Below, one piece after another: positions 1-9,500 of a stretch of 64,000 nt of DNA; the stretch's first letter is position 1, and the number at the start of each line of letters is the position of its first letter. Origin of the DNA: CAINVV01 sp963663005 (lineage in GTDB: Bacteria; Bacteroidota; Bacteroidia; Bacteroidales; Prolixibacteraceae); NCBI GenBank assembly GCA_963663005.2, contig CAXXHH010000015.1, positions 682,001 through 746,000 on the forward strand. The letters run 5' to 3'. A program made the position numbers and the translations under genes. The notes under the pieces are model-generated. The model made no database searches, was not told the DNA's origin, and was given only the letters and a program-made list of their open reading frames with translations.

Positions 1-977
1 TAGGTTCTAATTCCAATCTTACGACCATTTGCATCAACAAACCAGTCACGACCGTAAACCATTGGGTCATTTACTCCCAGGACACCACCGTATTTTGTAT
101 CCCATACTTTTGCCCTTTCATAGCCTTCCCTGGTAATCTGGTAGAAAGCTCCGGCAACTGTACCTCCAACACGTTCGAATGCGCTGACTGAATACTCAAG
201 TGCATCCAGCCTGGCCATCTCCATTTTCTTTGACATGTTCTGAAATGAAAGGTTGCCTGAGTAGGTAACATTAACACTTTCAGTTTTTGCACCTTTCTTG
301 GTAACGATCAAAATAACACCGAAAGCAGCCTTAGCTCCATAAATTGAGGCCGAAGCGGCATCCTTCAATACAGAAATTGATTCGATATCATCAGGATTTA
401 CCATTTGAATAGATGGTATTTCAACGTTATCCATCAAAATTAAAGGGGATGATCCACCCTGCAACGAACCTAGCTGTCCGCGAATTTTCATAATCGGATC
501 GGAACCTACTTCACCACTAGGGATCACAACGCTCAAACCGGGAGTCGTACCCTGAAGTCCTCTACCAACGTCGGCAATTGGCCTGGCTTCCAAAACCTTT
601 GTGTCTACCGAGGCAACAGCACCGGTCAGGTTGGCCTTCTTTTGCTGTCCGTAACCCACAACAACAACCTCATCGATCTGTTCTGTGGATGATTCAAGAA
701 CGAAGTTTAAGGTTGAGGATGTTCCAACTTTTAACTCCTGTGGTTTCATACCAATATAGCTGGCTACAATTGTTGCACCCGGATTAACCGATAGTTCAAA
801 CTTGCCTTCCATATTGGTCGTAATTCCATTTTTGGTCCCTTTCTCAATTACTGAAACACCGGGAAGTGTCTCATTGGTAGATTTATCTCGGACTACTCCG
901 GATATCGACCTTTTTTGTGCCATCGTCAGCTGAACAATCATGCACAAAATGAAAATTAATGCTACCGTTTTTTTCAT
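1..977 (-). CDS. SusC/RagA-type TonB-linked outer membrane receptor, N-terminal part only
   Basis: The reading frame opens at an ATG at 977 and runs off the left edge, giving about 325 residues of a protein that is normally about 1000. It begins with a signal peptide ending near LTMAQ. A carboxypeptidase-like regulatory domain follows (SISGVVRDKSTNETLPGVSV), then the TonB-box-like segment EVVVVGYGQQKKANLTGAV and the plug domain with SISVLKDAASASIYGAKAAF. These are the hallmarks of SusC receptors, which import oligosaccharides or peptides across the outer membrane together with a SusD lipoprotein. The partner and substrate lie outside the window. Family assignment is secure; the substrate is unknown. 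Confidence 0.95.
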   Translation of the reverse strand, partial: MKKTVALIFILCMIVQLTMAQKRSISGVVRDKSTNETLPGVSVIEKGTKNGITTNMEGKFELSVNPGATIVASYIGMKPQELKVGTSSTLNFVLESSTEQIDEVVVVGYGQQKKANLTGAVASVDTKVLEARPIADVGRGLQGTTPGLSVVIPSGEVGSDPIMKIRGQLGSLQGGSSPLILMDNVEIPSIQMVNPDDIESISVLKDAASASIYGAKAAFGVILIVTKKGAKTESVNVTYSGNLSFQNMSKKMEMARLDALEYSVSAFERVGGTVAGAFYQITREGYERAKVWDTKYGGVLGVNDPMVYGRDWFVDANGRKIGIRT

Positions 978-1030
978 AACAAACAGGTTAAAATAACATT
1001 TTGAAATAGATTTAATATTAACAAAGCATT

Positions 1031-1268
1031 ACAAAATTTTACTAAAATTAGATATTTAATTTGTATGTTGTATTACATCTTTTAGAAAAATTTTTAAAAC
1101 GGCCATATTTAACTTTTCTGAAAGACATTCAGGTGCAAAAAGTAGAAATTGAGTCCCAGCATTTCACTACAAAAAGGATGCACCCACATTTCAGAACAGA
1201 ATTGGTATTCGCCGAATTAACAAATTTTCACTAAAATTAGACATTTATTTGTATGTTGTATTACATCT
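1031..1268 (+). repeat. Two near-identical about 50-bp direct repeats in the susC/phosphoesterase intergenic region
   Basis: The 420-bp divergent gap 978-1397 holds no gene but contains the same block twice, at 1031-1080 and 1220-1268. The copies differ by a few substitutions and one indel. Each carries ACTAAAATTAGA followed by ATTTGTATGTTGTATTACAT. The core includes the inverted half-sites TGTA and TACA eight bases apart. A related string, ATTTGTATGATGTTTAT, occurs at 35393-35409 upstream of the other susC. A regulator-binding or promoter role is inference. No clear TAnnTTTG box was found inside the copies. Confidence 0.6.
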
Positions 1269-1397
1269 TCTGTGAAACATCATTTTATTACCGATGTGAA
1301 TTGATATCTTTACGAAGAGATTTCACAGTATTAGTTGCTTATTGGTTGATGATTAATGGCACTTTCCGAAATAGGTTATAACTTTCATTAGCAATTT

Positions 1398-3239
1398 ATG
1401 AAAAATTTATGGATTTTCATCATACTGATTCTGTTTCAACCAGACTTATCCGCGCAGGTTATTCACTTTGCCCATGTAACGGACACCCATTTTGGCGGTC
1501 AGACGGGGGCTTCAGATCTTGCAAAAACAATTACAGATATTAATCAGCAACCTGATATTGACTTTGTTCTCTTTACCGGCGACGTCACTGAATTTGGTTC
1601 TGACGAAGAGTTGCAAGGGGCAAAGAATAGTATTACACAGTTAAAAAAACCCTGGTATATCCTACCTGGAAATCACGATTCCAAGTGGTCAGAAAGCGGC
1701 AACAACAGTTTTGTAAAGATCTTTGGGAAAGAACAGTTTTCATTTGAAAAAGGCGGATTTCTGTTTGTTGGAACAGCTTCCGGTCCGAATATGCGAATGG
1801 CTCCCGGCTTGGTACCCCACGAACAGATTGTCTTCCTTGACTCGGTATTGTCACATCGGCGATCTGAAGATCAACCGGTTATTTTTGTCAATCACTACCC
1901 CCTTGATGAGTCGCTTGCCAATTGGTACAAGGTAATTGACCTGTTGAAATCATGCAATATCAAGGCGACCCTGCTGGGCCATGGGCACTCAAATCGTTTG
2001 TTCAACTTCGAAGGAATTCCCGGTGTGATGGGCAGGGCAAACTTGCAGACTCCAAAGAGTGAAGTTGGATATAACCTTGTGACGATTGAAAAAGATACAA
2101 TGTATTATAATGAGCGGTTATCCTCCGGAAAGACTCTGCCAACATGGTGCAAAGTCCCGGTAGGGAAAAAACGACTCAGTCTGGACAAAACAAATTTCCC
2201 AAGACCCGATTATAGCATTAAAGACAAATACCCGGAAATCAGGAAGATATGGTCAATACAGGAAAACAGTGATATTGGAACGGCTATCAGCTATCACAAA
2301 AAACGCGCGGTCTATGCTACTACTTCCGGTAATATTGTGGCAGTTAATACCCTAACAGGGAAGCTTTTATGGAGCTTTAAAACCGCAGGAAAAATCTATT
2401 CCACTCCAGCTATCAGCGACGATAAAGTAGTTTGCGCCTCAACCGATCAAAATATCTATTGTTTGGATCTGAAATCCGGCAAACTGTTGTGGTTGCACCC
2501 GACAATCAAACCAATTGTAGCCTCGCCTGCCATTGAAAAGGAGCGGGTTTATATTGGGTCGTCGGAAGGGGTTTTCAGATGTATCGACCTGATAACGGGA
2601 AATCTGATCTGGCAATTTGACAGTGTGCGTAACTTTGTGGAGTGCAAGCCCTTGGTTCTGAATAACAGCGTCTGCTTCGGATCATGGGGAAATACCTTCT
2701 ATGCTCTGGATAAAAGCAATGGAAAGCTGCTCTGGAAGAGAGAAAAATACACAAACAGAATGTTTTCGCCGGGCGCTGTCTGGCCGGTCGCAGCAGGTGG
2801 TAAAATATTTATCGTTGCCCCGGATCGGCATATGACCGCGTTGGACGAACAAACTGGTACCGAAATATGGGATTCAGGCACCTATTCCTGCAGGGAATCC
2901 ATTGGAATATCCGGCGACGGGAATTTAGTTTACATCAAAAATATGATGGAAGGAAATGTTGATGCATTCTATACGAAGCCTTCAGAACAAAAAATGGCCT
3001 GGGAATGCAAAGCTGAGTTAGGATATGAAATCGGACCTTCCCCGATTACGGAATCCGCTAAATATATATTCATACCGACCGGTGCGGGCGTCGTCGTTGC
3101 TGTTGACAAAAAGACACATTCCATCGCCTGGAAGTACAAAGTGTCGAATGCCTTAATAAACTCCGTGCTTGCTGTAGGTAAGAACCGACTCCTGGTAAGC
3201 GTGCTGGATGGTCAGATAGTTTGTCTAAAGATTCCATAA
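1398..3239 (+). CDS. Secreted calcineurin-like phosphoesterase fused to a PQQ-type beta-propeller
   Basis: 613 residues. An N-terminal signal peptide (about residues 1-20, ending LSAQ) indicates export. Residues 22-200 carry the metallophosphatase signature: DTH (29-31), GD (61-62), GNHD (91-94), NHYP (about 166) and GHGH (about 193), the ligands of a two-metal centre. From about residue 285 a series of roughly 40-residue blades with GKLLW/GNLIW-type motifs forms a PQQ-like (quinoprotein-type) beta-propeller. The family hydrolyses phosphomonoesters or diesters; the propeller probably binds a substrate or partner. It is transcribed divergently from the SusC gene and 39 bp ahead of a HAD phosphatase. 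The exact substrate cannot be told from sequence. Confidence 0.9.
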   Translation: MKNLWIFIILILFQPDLSAQVIHFAHVTDTHFGGQTGASDLAKTITDINQQPDIDFVLFTGDVTEFGSDEELQGAKNSITQLKKPWYILPGNHDSKWSESGNNSFVKIFGKEQFSFEKGGFLFVGTASGPNMRMAPGLVPHEQIVFLDSVLSHRRSEDQPVIFVNHYPLDESLANWYKVIDLLKSCNIKATLLGHGHSNRLFNFEGIPGVMGRANLQTPKSEVGYNLVTIEKDTMYYNERLSSGKTLPTWCKVPVGKKRLSLDKTNFPRPDYSIKDKYPEIRKIWSIQENSDIGTAISYHKKRAVYATTSGNIVAVNTLTGKLLWSFKTAGKIYSTPAISDDKVVCASTDQNIYCLDLKSGKLLWLHPTIKPIVASPAIEKERVYIGSSEGVFRCIDLITGNLIWQFDSVRNFVECKPLVLNNSVCFGSWGNTFYALDKSNGKLLWKREKYTNRMFSPGAVWPVAAGGKIFIVAPDRHMTALDEQTGTEIWDSGTYSCRESIGISGDGNLVYIKNMMEGNVDAFYTKPSEQKMAWECKAELGYEIGPSPITESAKYIFIPTGAGVVVAVDKKTHSIAWKYKVSNALINSVLAVGKNRLLVSVLDGQIVCLKIP

Positions 3240-3278
3240 AACAGGCAGGATTATTAGCTTTGTACAAACTCCGTACAA

Positions 3279-3980
3279 ATGAGACTTTCGAAAATCAGGG
3301 CATTTATATTCGACATGGACGGGGTACTCATTGATAGTGAGAACCTTTATAAAGTAATTGAAGCTGAACTATTCGCCTCTGTCGGAGTCAATATAAGCCT
3401 TGAGGAACATATTTCATATCAGGGAAGTTCAAATCCGGTTATGTGGGGACTCATCAAGGAAAGACATGCTATCCCCCACAGCATTGAAGAATTGGTCAGA
3501 ATGACCGAAGAGAAGGTGATCAAACACTTTAGTTCGTTACCCGAAATAAAACCAATGCCGGGTGTATTGGATTTGCTTCAGTTCCTAAAAGCAAACGGGA
3601 TCAAACTGGCTTTGGCATCGTCCTCTTCAATTGAAGTAATCCAAATCATCCTGTCAAAAACCGGACTCGAATGCTTTTTCGAAATAATAGCCGACTGCAC
3701 GGAGGCCGGTGCCGGGAAACCTGATCCTGCCATTTTTTTGTTAGCGCAGAAGAAACTGAGAGTTCCGAAGGAAAATTGCGTGATCGTCGAGGATTCAACA
3801 AATGGAATAAAAGCGGCTAAGGCTGCCGGCATATATTGCATTGCTTTTGACGGTCCGGGTGCGGAACACCAGGATCAGTCGGCCGCAGATTGGCGCATTC
3901 GGCAGTTTTCAGAAATAACCGAGGAATTACAGAATCGGCATTTTATTGAACCGGAGAATCGCATGAACTCTTACCAGTAA
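3279..3980 (+). CDS. HAD-superfamily phosphatase, beta-phosphoglucomutase-like
   Basis: 233 residues, cytoplasmic. Motif I FDMDGVLIDSE near the N-terminus holds the nucleophile and acid/base aspartates. The helical cap follows (about residues 20-95). Motif II is the LASSSS stretch, motif III the lysine in EAGAGKPDP, and motif IV VIVEDSTNGI with its acidic pair. This order and the cap type fit subfamily I HADs such as beta-phosphoglucomutases, sugar-phosphate phosphatases and YcjU-like proteins. It follows the secreted phosphoesterase by 39 bp on the same strand and may share its transcript. The substrate is not predictable from these motifs. Confidence 0.9.
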   Translation: MRLSKIRAFIFDMDGVLIDSENLYKVIEAELFASVGVNISLEEHISYQGSSNPVMWGLIKERHAIPHSIEELVRMTEEKVIKHFSSLPEIKPMPGVLDLLQFLKANGIKLALASSSSIEVIQIILSKTGLECFFEIIADCTEAGAGKPDPAIFLLAQKKLRVPKENCVIVEDSTNGIKAAKAAGIYCIAFDGPGAEHQDQSAADWRIRQFSEITEELQNRHFIEPENRMNSYQ

Positions 3981-4041
3981 CAACTATTGCTTCTGCTCAC
4001 GCCTAATATTTCTTGATTAGATAAACAAAAGTCAACTTAAA

Positions 4042-4677
4042 TTGGAAAAATTTTATTCAAAAGAAGAGGAAAAATGGAATATCCAGACCCATCTTATTGG
4101 GTTAATCCTTTCGCTGACAGGTTCTGTGGTCTTATTGGGAAAAGCATTCCAGCTTCATTCCACCAAGGTTCTGATTGCATATCTTATTTATGGGATCGGA
4201 GTAACCACGATGTTTCTTGCCTCCACGCTTTATCATTCAGCCACGGATCCGAAGAAGCGGAAAAAATTAAAGGTCTTTGATCATATCGCGATATTTCTTA
4301 CCATAGCCGGAAGTTACACCCCTATCACACTTCTGGTTATGCCACCGAATTGGGGAATACCCATTTTGGTAGCTGTTTGGTCAATAGCGGTTTTCGGAAT
4401 AGTTTTAAAATTCTTCTTCACCGGAAAATATTCCAAGCTGTCTACCCTGATGTATGTTCTTATGGGATGGGTGATCGTTGTCGCCTTCAAACCGCTGATG
4501 GACAGCATGCCAACGATGGGATTAGTTTGGCTGATTGGAGGTGGCTTGGCTTATACCATCGGGGCATTGCTATATCAGATCAAAGGATTAAAATTCAATC
4601 ATGCGATATTTCACATTTTCGTTTTAATCGGAGCCGCATTTCACTATGTTGTAGTATTCTGGTACTGCCTAAAATAA
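4042..4677 (+). CDS. Hemolysin III / PAQR-type (YqfA-like) membrane protein
   Basis: 211 residues with seven hydrophobic segments. The family signature appears as WNIQTHLIGL near the N-terminus, STLYHSATD after the second segment and HAIFHIFVLIGAAFHY at the C-terminal end; these conserved Ser, His and Asp residues form the presumed metal site. No in-frame ATG lies near the expected start, and the frame begins with TTG at 4042, so a TTG start is proposed. Homologues were named for cytolysis by the Bacillus cereus protein, but most bacterial members affect membrane lipid homeostasis; haemolysis should not be assumed. The gene converges with the GntR regulator. Confidence 0.85.
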   Translation: MEKFYSKEEEKWNIQTHLIGLILSLTGSVVLLGKAFQLHSTKVLIAYLIYGIGVTTMFLASTLYHSATDPKKRKKLKVFDHIAIFLTIAGSYTPITLLVMPPNWGIPILVAVWSIAVFGIVLKFFFTGKYSKLSTLMYVLMGWVIVVAFKPLMDSMPTMGLVWLIGGGLAYTIGALLYQIKGLKFNHAIFHIFVLIGAAFHYVVVFWYCLK

Positions 4678-4702
4678 TCGTCAATTCTCTCCCTGGCAAA
4701 TT

Positions 4703-5431
4703 TCAGAACTGCTTGAGAAACTTATTAAATACCTGCATATTGCGATCTATATGCGCCTCCATCTTTTCGTAGGAGCGACCGGCATCTTTTTCACGGATCG
4801 CATTCACGATCTCCTTGTGGTAACCCAGCGTTATCTCTTTTTCCCCTTCAATGTTCGCATAGATGAAATTCCTCATCCTGGGAAGCAGATTGTAAACAGG
4901 CTCCATGGTAACAATAACAAAAGGATTGGTAGTGGCCCGAGCCAGGCAGAGATGAAACTTGTTATCAATGTCCGATTCAAGTTGGGTGTTATCCGGGTTA
5001 CATTTTGAGAACTCAAGGAGATTAGCCTCCAAATTCCTAAGGTCTTCGTCTGTTCGGTTAATCGCAGCCATCTTCGCAATTTCGGGCTCAAACGCCAGAC
5101 GAAGTTCGATGATTTGCCTGATTAGCTGGTCGTCGAATTTCAAATCATAATAGAGATTTAGTGAGCTGATTGCATCTTTAATATCAATTTTCGTTACGAC
5201 CATTCCACTACCCTTTTTTATCTCTATCAAACCCCTGGCGCTTAGTCGCCTAAGGGCCTCTCGCAAAGCAGTCCTGCTCACGGCAAACATTTCACAGAGT
5301 TCTCTCTCCGGTGGTAATTTGGCACCGATAGGCAGCTTTTTCTCGCGAATCGCACGTTCGATATTCCGCTCAATCTTTTGGCTAAGCGTTTGTGTAGTGC
5401 CTATTTTTTGGAAAATATCATCCATATCCAT
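4703..5431 (-). CDS. GntR/FadR-family transcriptional regulator
   Basis: 242 residues. Residues about 12-80 form the winged helix-turn-helix typical of GntR proteins, with LPPERELCEMFAVSRTALRE as the recognition part and LIEIKKGSGMVV as the wing. The remaining part is an all-alpha FCD effector domain in which HLCLARATTNPF and the later HKEIVNAI and HIDRN histidines match the metal/carboxylate-binding pattern. FCD regulators usually sense sugar acids or small organic acids. It ends convergently 25 bp from the hemolysin III gene. The only gene directly upstream on the same strand is an uncharacterised lipoprotein, so its target is unknown. Confidence 0.92.
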   Translation of the reverse strand: MDMDDIFQKIGTTQTLSQKIERNIERAIREKKLPIGAKLPPERELCEMFAVSRTALREALRRLSARGLIEIKKGSGMVVTKIDIKDAISSLNLYYDLKFDDQLIRQIIELRLAFEPEIAKMAAINRTDEDLRNLEANLLEFSKCNPDNTQLESDIDNKFHLCLARATTNPFVIVTMEPVYNLLPRMRNFIYANIEGEKEITLGYHKEIVNAIREKDAGRSYEKMEAHIDRNMQVFNKFLKQF

Positions 5432-5479
5432 GTTGTAGCTCTAATTATTAAACGAAGATAAGACTAGAAAAGTGAAATG

Positions 5480-6088
5480 CTAATTAGCAAATTTTTTTAA
5501 TAGTTCGCCAAGGCCTTCCGGATGGTCTAAAACAAAGGCATATGATGCGGGCGAAGTTTTGGAATCTGTAACCATCGAGAATGTCGTTTTCTTTCCTTTA
5601 TTCAGCAGCTCTACAATTGTTTTAGCTTCCACCTCATTGATAAATATCCTGTCTGAAACATTTTTAGCATTTATTTGAAGGGGATCAATCCCTTCGGCTT
5701 TGATGGTAATTTTGTAAACGGTCTCATCCCCTTTCGTAACTACCTTTTTGCCATATTCATAGAGTTTAAAGCAAAAGGATACCCGATCGATAAGAAATTT
5801 CACTTTAAGGTCTGTATTGTCGGAGGTAGTGCTTTTATAAGTCCCCCAGATCGCATAGGTATTGGTGATGTAATATGAATTTTTATTATCTCCCAGACTG
5901 CCGGCATAAGAAGCCATTTTCCACATGTTTACCTCATGATCCAACTTTGCAGGGAGCGAATCCGGTCTGTCAGATCCGGCTTTACTAAGGTCATTTTTCG
6001 TTGGAACGAGTTTGGTACTACTTTGCTGGTTTGTTCCGCAACCTGAAATGAACGCACAAAGAACAAATATGACTATCAATTGTTGCAT
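5480..6088 (-). CDS. Uncharacterised lipoprotein
   Basis: 202 residues. An N-terminal hydrophobic stretch ends in the lipobox ISGC (Cys at about residue 17), so the protein is probably a lipid-anchored envelope protein. The mature part is hydrophilic and predicted to be mostly beta, with no enzyme motif I recognise. It lies 48 bp upstream of the FadR-like regulator on the same strand, so co-transcription is possible but unproven. Function unknown. Confidence 0.75.
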   Translation of the reverse strand: MQQLIVIFVLCAFISGCGTNQQSSTKLVPTKNDLSKAGSDRPDSLPAKLDHEVNMWKMASYAGSLGDNKNSYYITNTYAIWGTYKSTTSDNTDLKVKFLIDRVSFCFKLYEYGKKVVTKGDETVYKITIKAEGIDPLQINAKNVSDRIFINEVEAKTIVELLNKGKKTTFSMVTDSKTSPASYAFVLDHPEGLGELLKKFAN

Positions 6089-6562
6089 AAGTGAATATTT
6101 TGTTTTTGATCACAAATCGAAATCCCGCACATGCCGAACAAGGTTAAAGGATATTTCCAATTGATGATCGGTAAATTTATGGATATATCATTAATATCCA
6201 CTTTGTTTAGTTAGCATTAACGAACACTCACAGTCAAAATTCCGAATTGATGAACGAAATTTATGACGTCCAACAACAGTTTTGGAATTGGTTGTATGCA
6301 ATTGTAAATATAGAACAATCAAATCATAAATGAAATACTTATGCTCACCTTTCGCACCAAACAAAAATGAACAGGCCGAAATTAGTTTCGCGCCTATTCG
6401 ACTCCTTGTGGCAATTGTAAAAGGCATGGGTGGAAAATTGGCAATTGATCAGCCTTAAAATAAGAACGAATTGAATCTTTCTTCACAATCTGGTCGTAGA
6501 ACAATTCTATTACCAACTTTGAAATTGAGAGAAGAGCGAAACGAAATAGGACAAATTCCAGG
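6089..6562. other. Intergenic region without a recognised gene
   Basis: A 474-bp divergent gap between the lipoprotein gene and the large T9SS surface protein. Only short unsupported frames are present, and the composition is AT-rich and non-coding in look. It must hold the promoters of both neighbours. TACCAACTTTG near 6513 resembles a degenerate -7 element for the rightward gene, but the match is imperfect. I see no terminator hairpin or RNA gene. Confidence 0.5.
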
Positions 6563-9500
6563 ATGAATCAAAAAAAAATAATTTTTCTCATACTCCTTTT
6601 GATCTCATTCGTTCTGGCGCTGAAAAGTCAGAACAAAGGGTATGTAATTCCAAACACCGTTTTTTACTTAGATGCCAGCTCGGCGCCATACAATCAAGTT
6701 GTTGGTGGAGACACACTCTATCTGCAATCCGGTAATCGCGATTATCTTCAATTCAAAAATTTTCAAGGTAAACCCGGATTGCCCATTGTCATTATTAATC
6801 AGGGGGGAGACGTAATCATTGACACAAATAACTACTACGGCATATCCGTTCAGAACTGCAGATATATCAAATTGACAGGGACTGGGATGACTGGGATGCA
6901 ATATGGCTTTAAAATAAAAAGAGTCGCCAATGGTGCCGGTTTGAGTCTTGGATATTTAAGTTCTGATTGCGAAATTGACCACGTATCGATTGAAAACACG
7001 CTTCTCGGAGGGTTGTATGCGAAGACAGATCCTGACTGTTCTATACCTTCAACCAGGGAAAAATTTACCCAGTACAATACCATAATTCATGACAATTACA
7101 TTGCTACTACCGGCGACGAAGGAATGTATATCGGAAGCACCAAATTCTCTGGTCAGACGGTAACTTGTAATGGAAGGGATACATTGCTTCTTCCAAGTCT
7201 CCTGGATGGCGTTCAGGTGTACAACAACATCGTAAAATATTCCGGATGGGATGGGATACAAGTCAGTTCCGCATCAAAGAATTGTCAGATATACAATAAC
7301 ACGGTGCTTTTCGACAGCCAGGATGGTTTTGATACCCAAATGTCGGGGATTATCATTGGAGGAGGAACAAAATGTGATTGTTTCAATAACTATATAGCTG
7401 ACGGCAAGGGCGTTGGCATAGAATGCCACGGACTAGGAGGTACCAGAATTTTTAATAACATTATTGTAAATCCCGGATTGACCTACTTCCCGGGCGATTT
7501 TACAAAACCAAAGCATGGAATTTTCGTTTCGGATAATTCCGTCCAAAAGGATTCCACTTTTTACATTTTCAACAATACGATTATTAACCCAAAGGACGAT
7601 GGAATACGATTTTCCAGCGTACTTAGCAAGGGAAATCTGATCTCATCGAACGTAATAATAAACCCTGGCGCTTACGATTACTACCAAAATGGGAATACCA
7701 GCTTCAAGGGTATCGATTCGTACGTCATGATTCAGCAGACAGGTACGGATGTCACGTTGAAAAACAATTTTTTCGATAGAACCGGCACCGCAGCAAAATT
7801 CTTCTCACAAACTATGCACGCTGCCACCGACTTTGTGCCTCTTGCAGGTTCTCCGCTTATTGATGCTGCCGATACAAACCCCAAGGTATCCACCACCTTT
7901 GATTACGCGAACAACCCAAGACCTTTTGGTATTAGGTCAGATATAGGCGCTTTTGAATTTATCATTTGTACAAATCCTATTTCAGGGGGTTCAGTTGCCA
8001 CCCCCCAGTCGATTTGCTCGGGCAGTATTCCCGCTGCGTTTACAAGCCTTTCGTTGCCTTTAGGATTTTCCGGTAAGCTGGAGTACAAATGGCAGTTTTC
8101 TACTTCAGGCTCTAATGGTACGTTCACAGATATTGCCAATAGCAATCTACCAACTTATGCATCAGGTGCGTTGACTACCACAACCTGGTTCAGGCGTTTG
8201 GCACGGGTAACCTGCATGAGCGACTGGACGGGTGCTGTTACATCCAATGTGGTCGCCGTTGCTGTCAATCCGCTACCAGCGGCCGATGCTAGTGCCAGCA
8301 GGGCAATCTGCTTGAATTCCGGAGCTCAGTTAGGTGCATTGTCTGTGCCAGGTAATACCTACAGCTGGAGTTCGGTGCCTGTCGGATTCGCTTCCACAAC
8401 TGCCAATCCGACGGTAAATCCATCGGTTTCCACGACATACTCTTTAGTTGAGACAGTCATTGCTACCGGATGCTCCAACAGACACAGTGTGATTTTGACT
8501 GTTAACCCGTTACCATTAGCTTCCGCGGGAGCGAACAGAACCATTTGCCAAAATTCGACCACTCAGATTGGGGCAGCTGCAGTTACTGGCAATACGTACA
8601 GTTGGAGTTCATCTCCGGCCGGATTTTCATCAACCATTGCCAATCCGACTGTCGCACCACTGGTTACAACTACTTACACGCTTGTCGAAACAATTACAGC
8701 CACGGGATGTACGAACACCCACAGCATGATCGTCACAGTCAATCCGTTACCGGCCGCGCTTACCGGAGCAAACCGAACCATCTGCCAAAGCTCAGGCACA
8801 CAAATCGGCGCAGCTCCTGTAACAGGGAACAGTTATAGCTGGACATCATCGCCGGCAGGATTCACTTCCACCTTGGCCAATCCGACGGTTACACCTTCGG
8901 CGACAACGACTTACACGCTTATTGAAACGATAACGGCCACTGGTTGCACGAATACACACAGTGTCATTGTCACCGTTAATCCTTTACCGGGTGCGATCGC
9001 CGGAGCAGACAGGGCTATTTGTCTAAATGCAAATACCCAAATTGGCGCTGCGGCTGTATCCGGAAATACCTATTCCTGGACATCATCCCCGGCAGGATTT
9101 TCGTCAAGCCAGGCCAATCCAACTGTAACTCCGCTTGTAAACACAACTTATACACTCATAGAAACAGTTTCGGCCACCGGATGTACAAATACGCACAGTG
9201 TGAATGTCAACGTCAATCTTTTTCAGTTGCCAACTATTACCGGATCTGCTTCTGCCTGTGAAGGAACCACAGACGTGAAATATTCCACGGAAGTATCGAT
9301 GACAAATTATGCATGGACAGTTTCACCGGGTGGATCAATCACTTCAGGGGCAGGAAGCAACACAATAACAGTCGCATGGAATACCTCAGGTTCACAATCT
9401 TTAAGTGTGAACTACTCAAATCCGACCGGCTGTGCTACAGTTGCACCGACAGTAAAAAATGTGGTAGTCAATCCGCTGCCCATTCCCACTATTACGGGCA

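Noticed and set aside
4074..4280. 68-codon frame starting at an ATG within the hemolysin III gene
   Set aside because: It is in another frame; the seven-helix frame with a TTG start has the family motifs.
6191..6427. 78-codon minus-strand frame in the gap before the T9SS protein
   Set aside because: Low-complexity, no motif, lies in a likely promoter region.
8264..9211. Possible CRISPR-like array
   Set aside because: The repeats are long, coding and without spacers; no cas gene is in the window.
8545..9261. Overlapping frames (97 and 80 codons) inside the T9SS protein repeats
   Set aside because: They are out-of-frame shadows that recur because the 237-bp repeat length is a multiple of three; the main frame has clear domain motifs.
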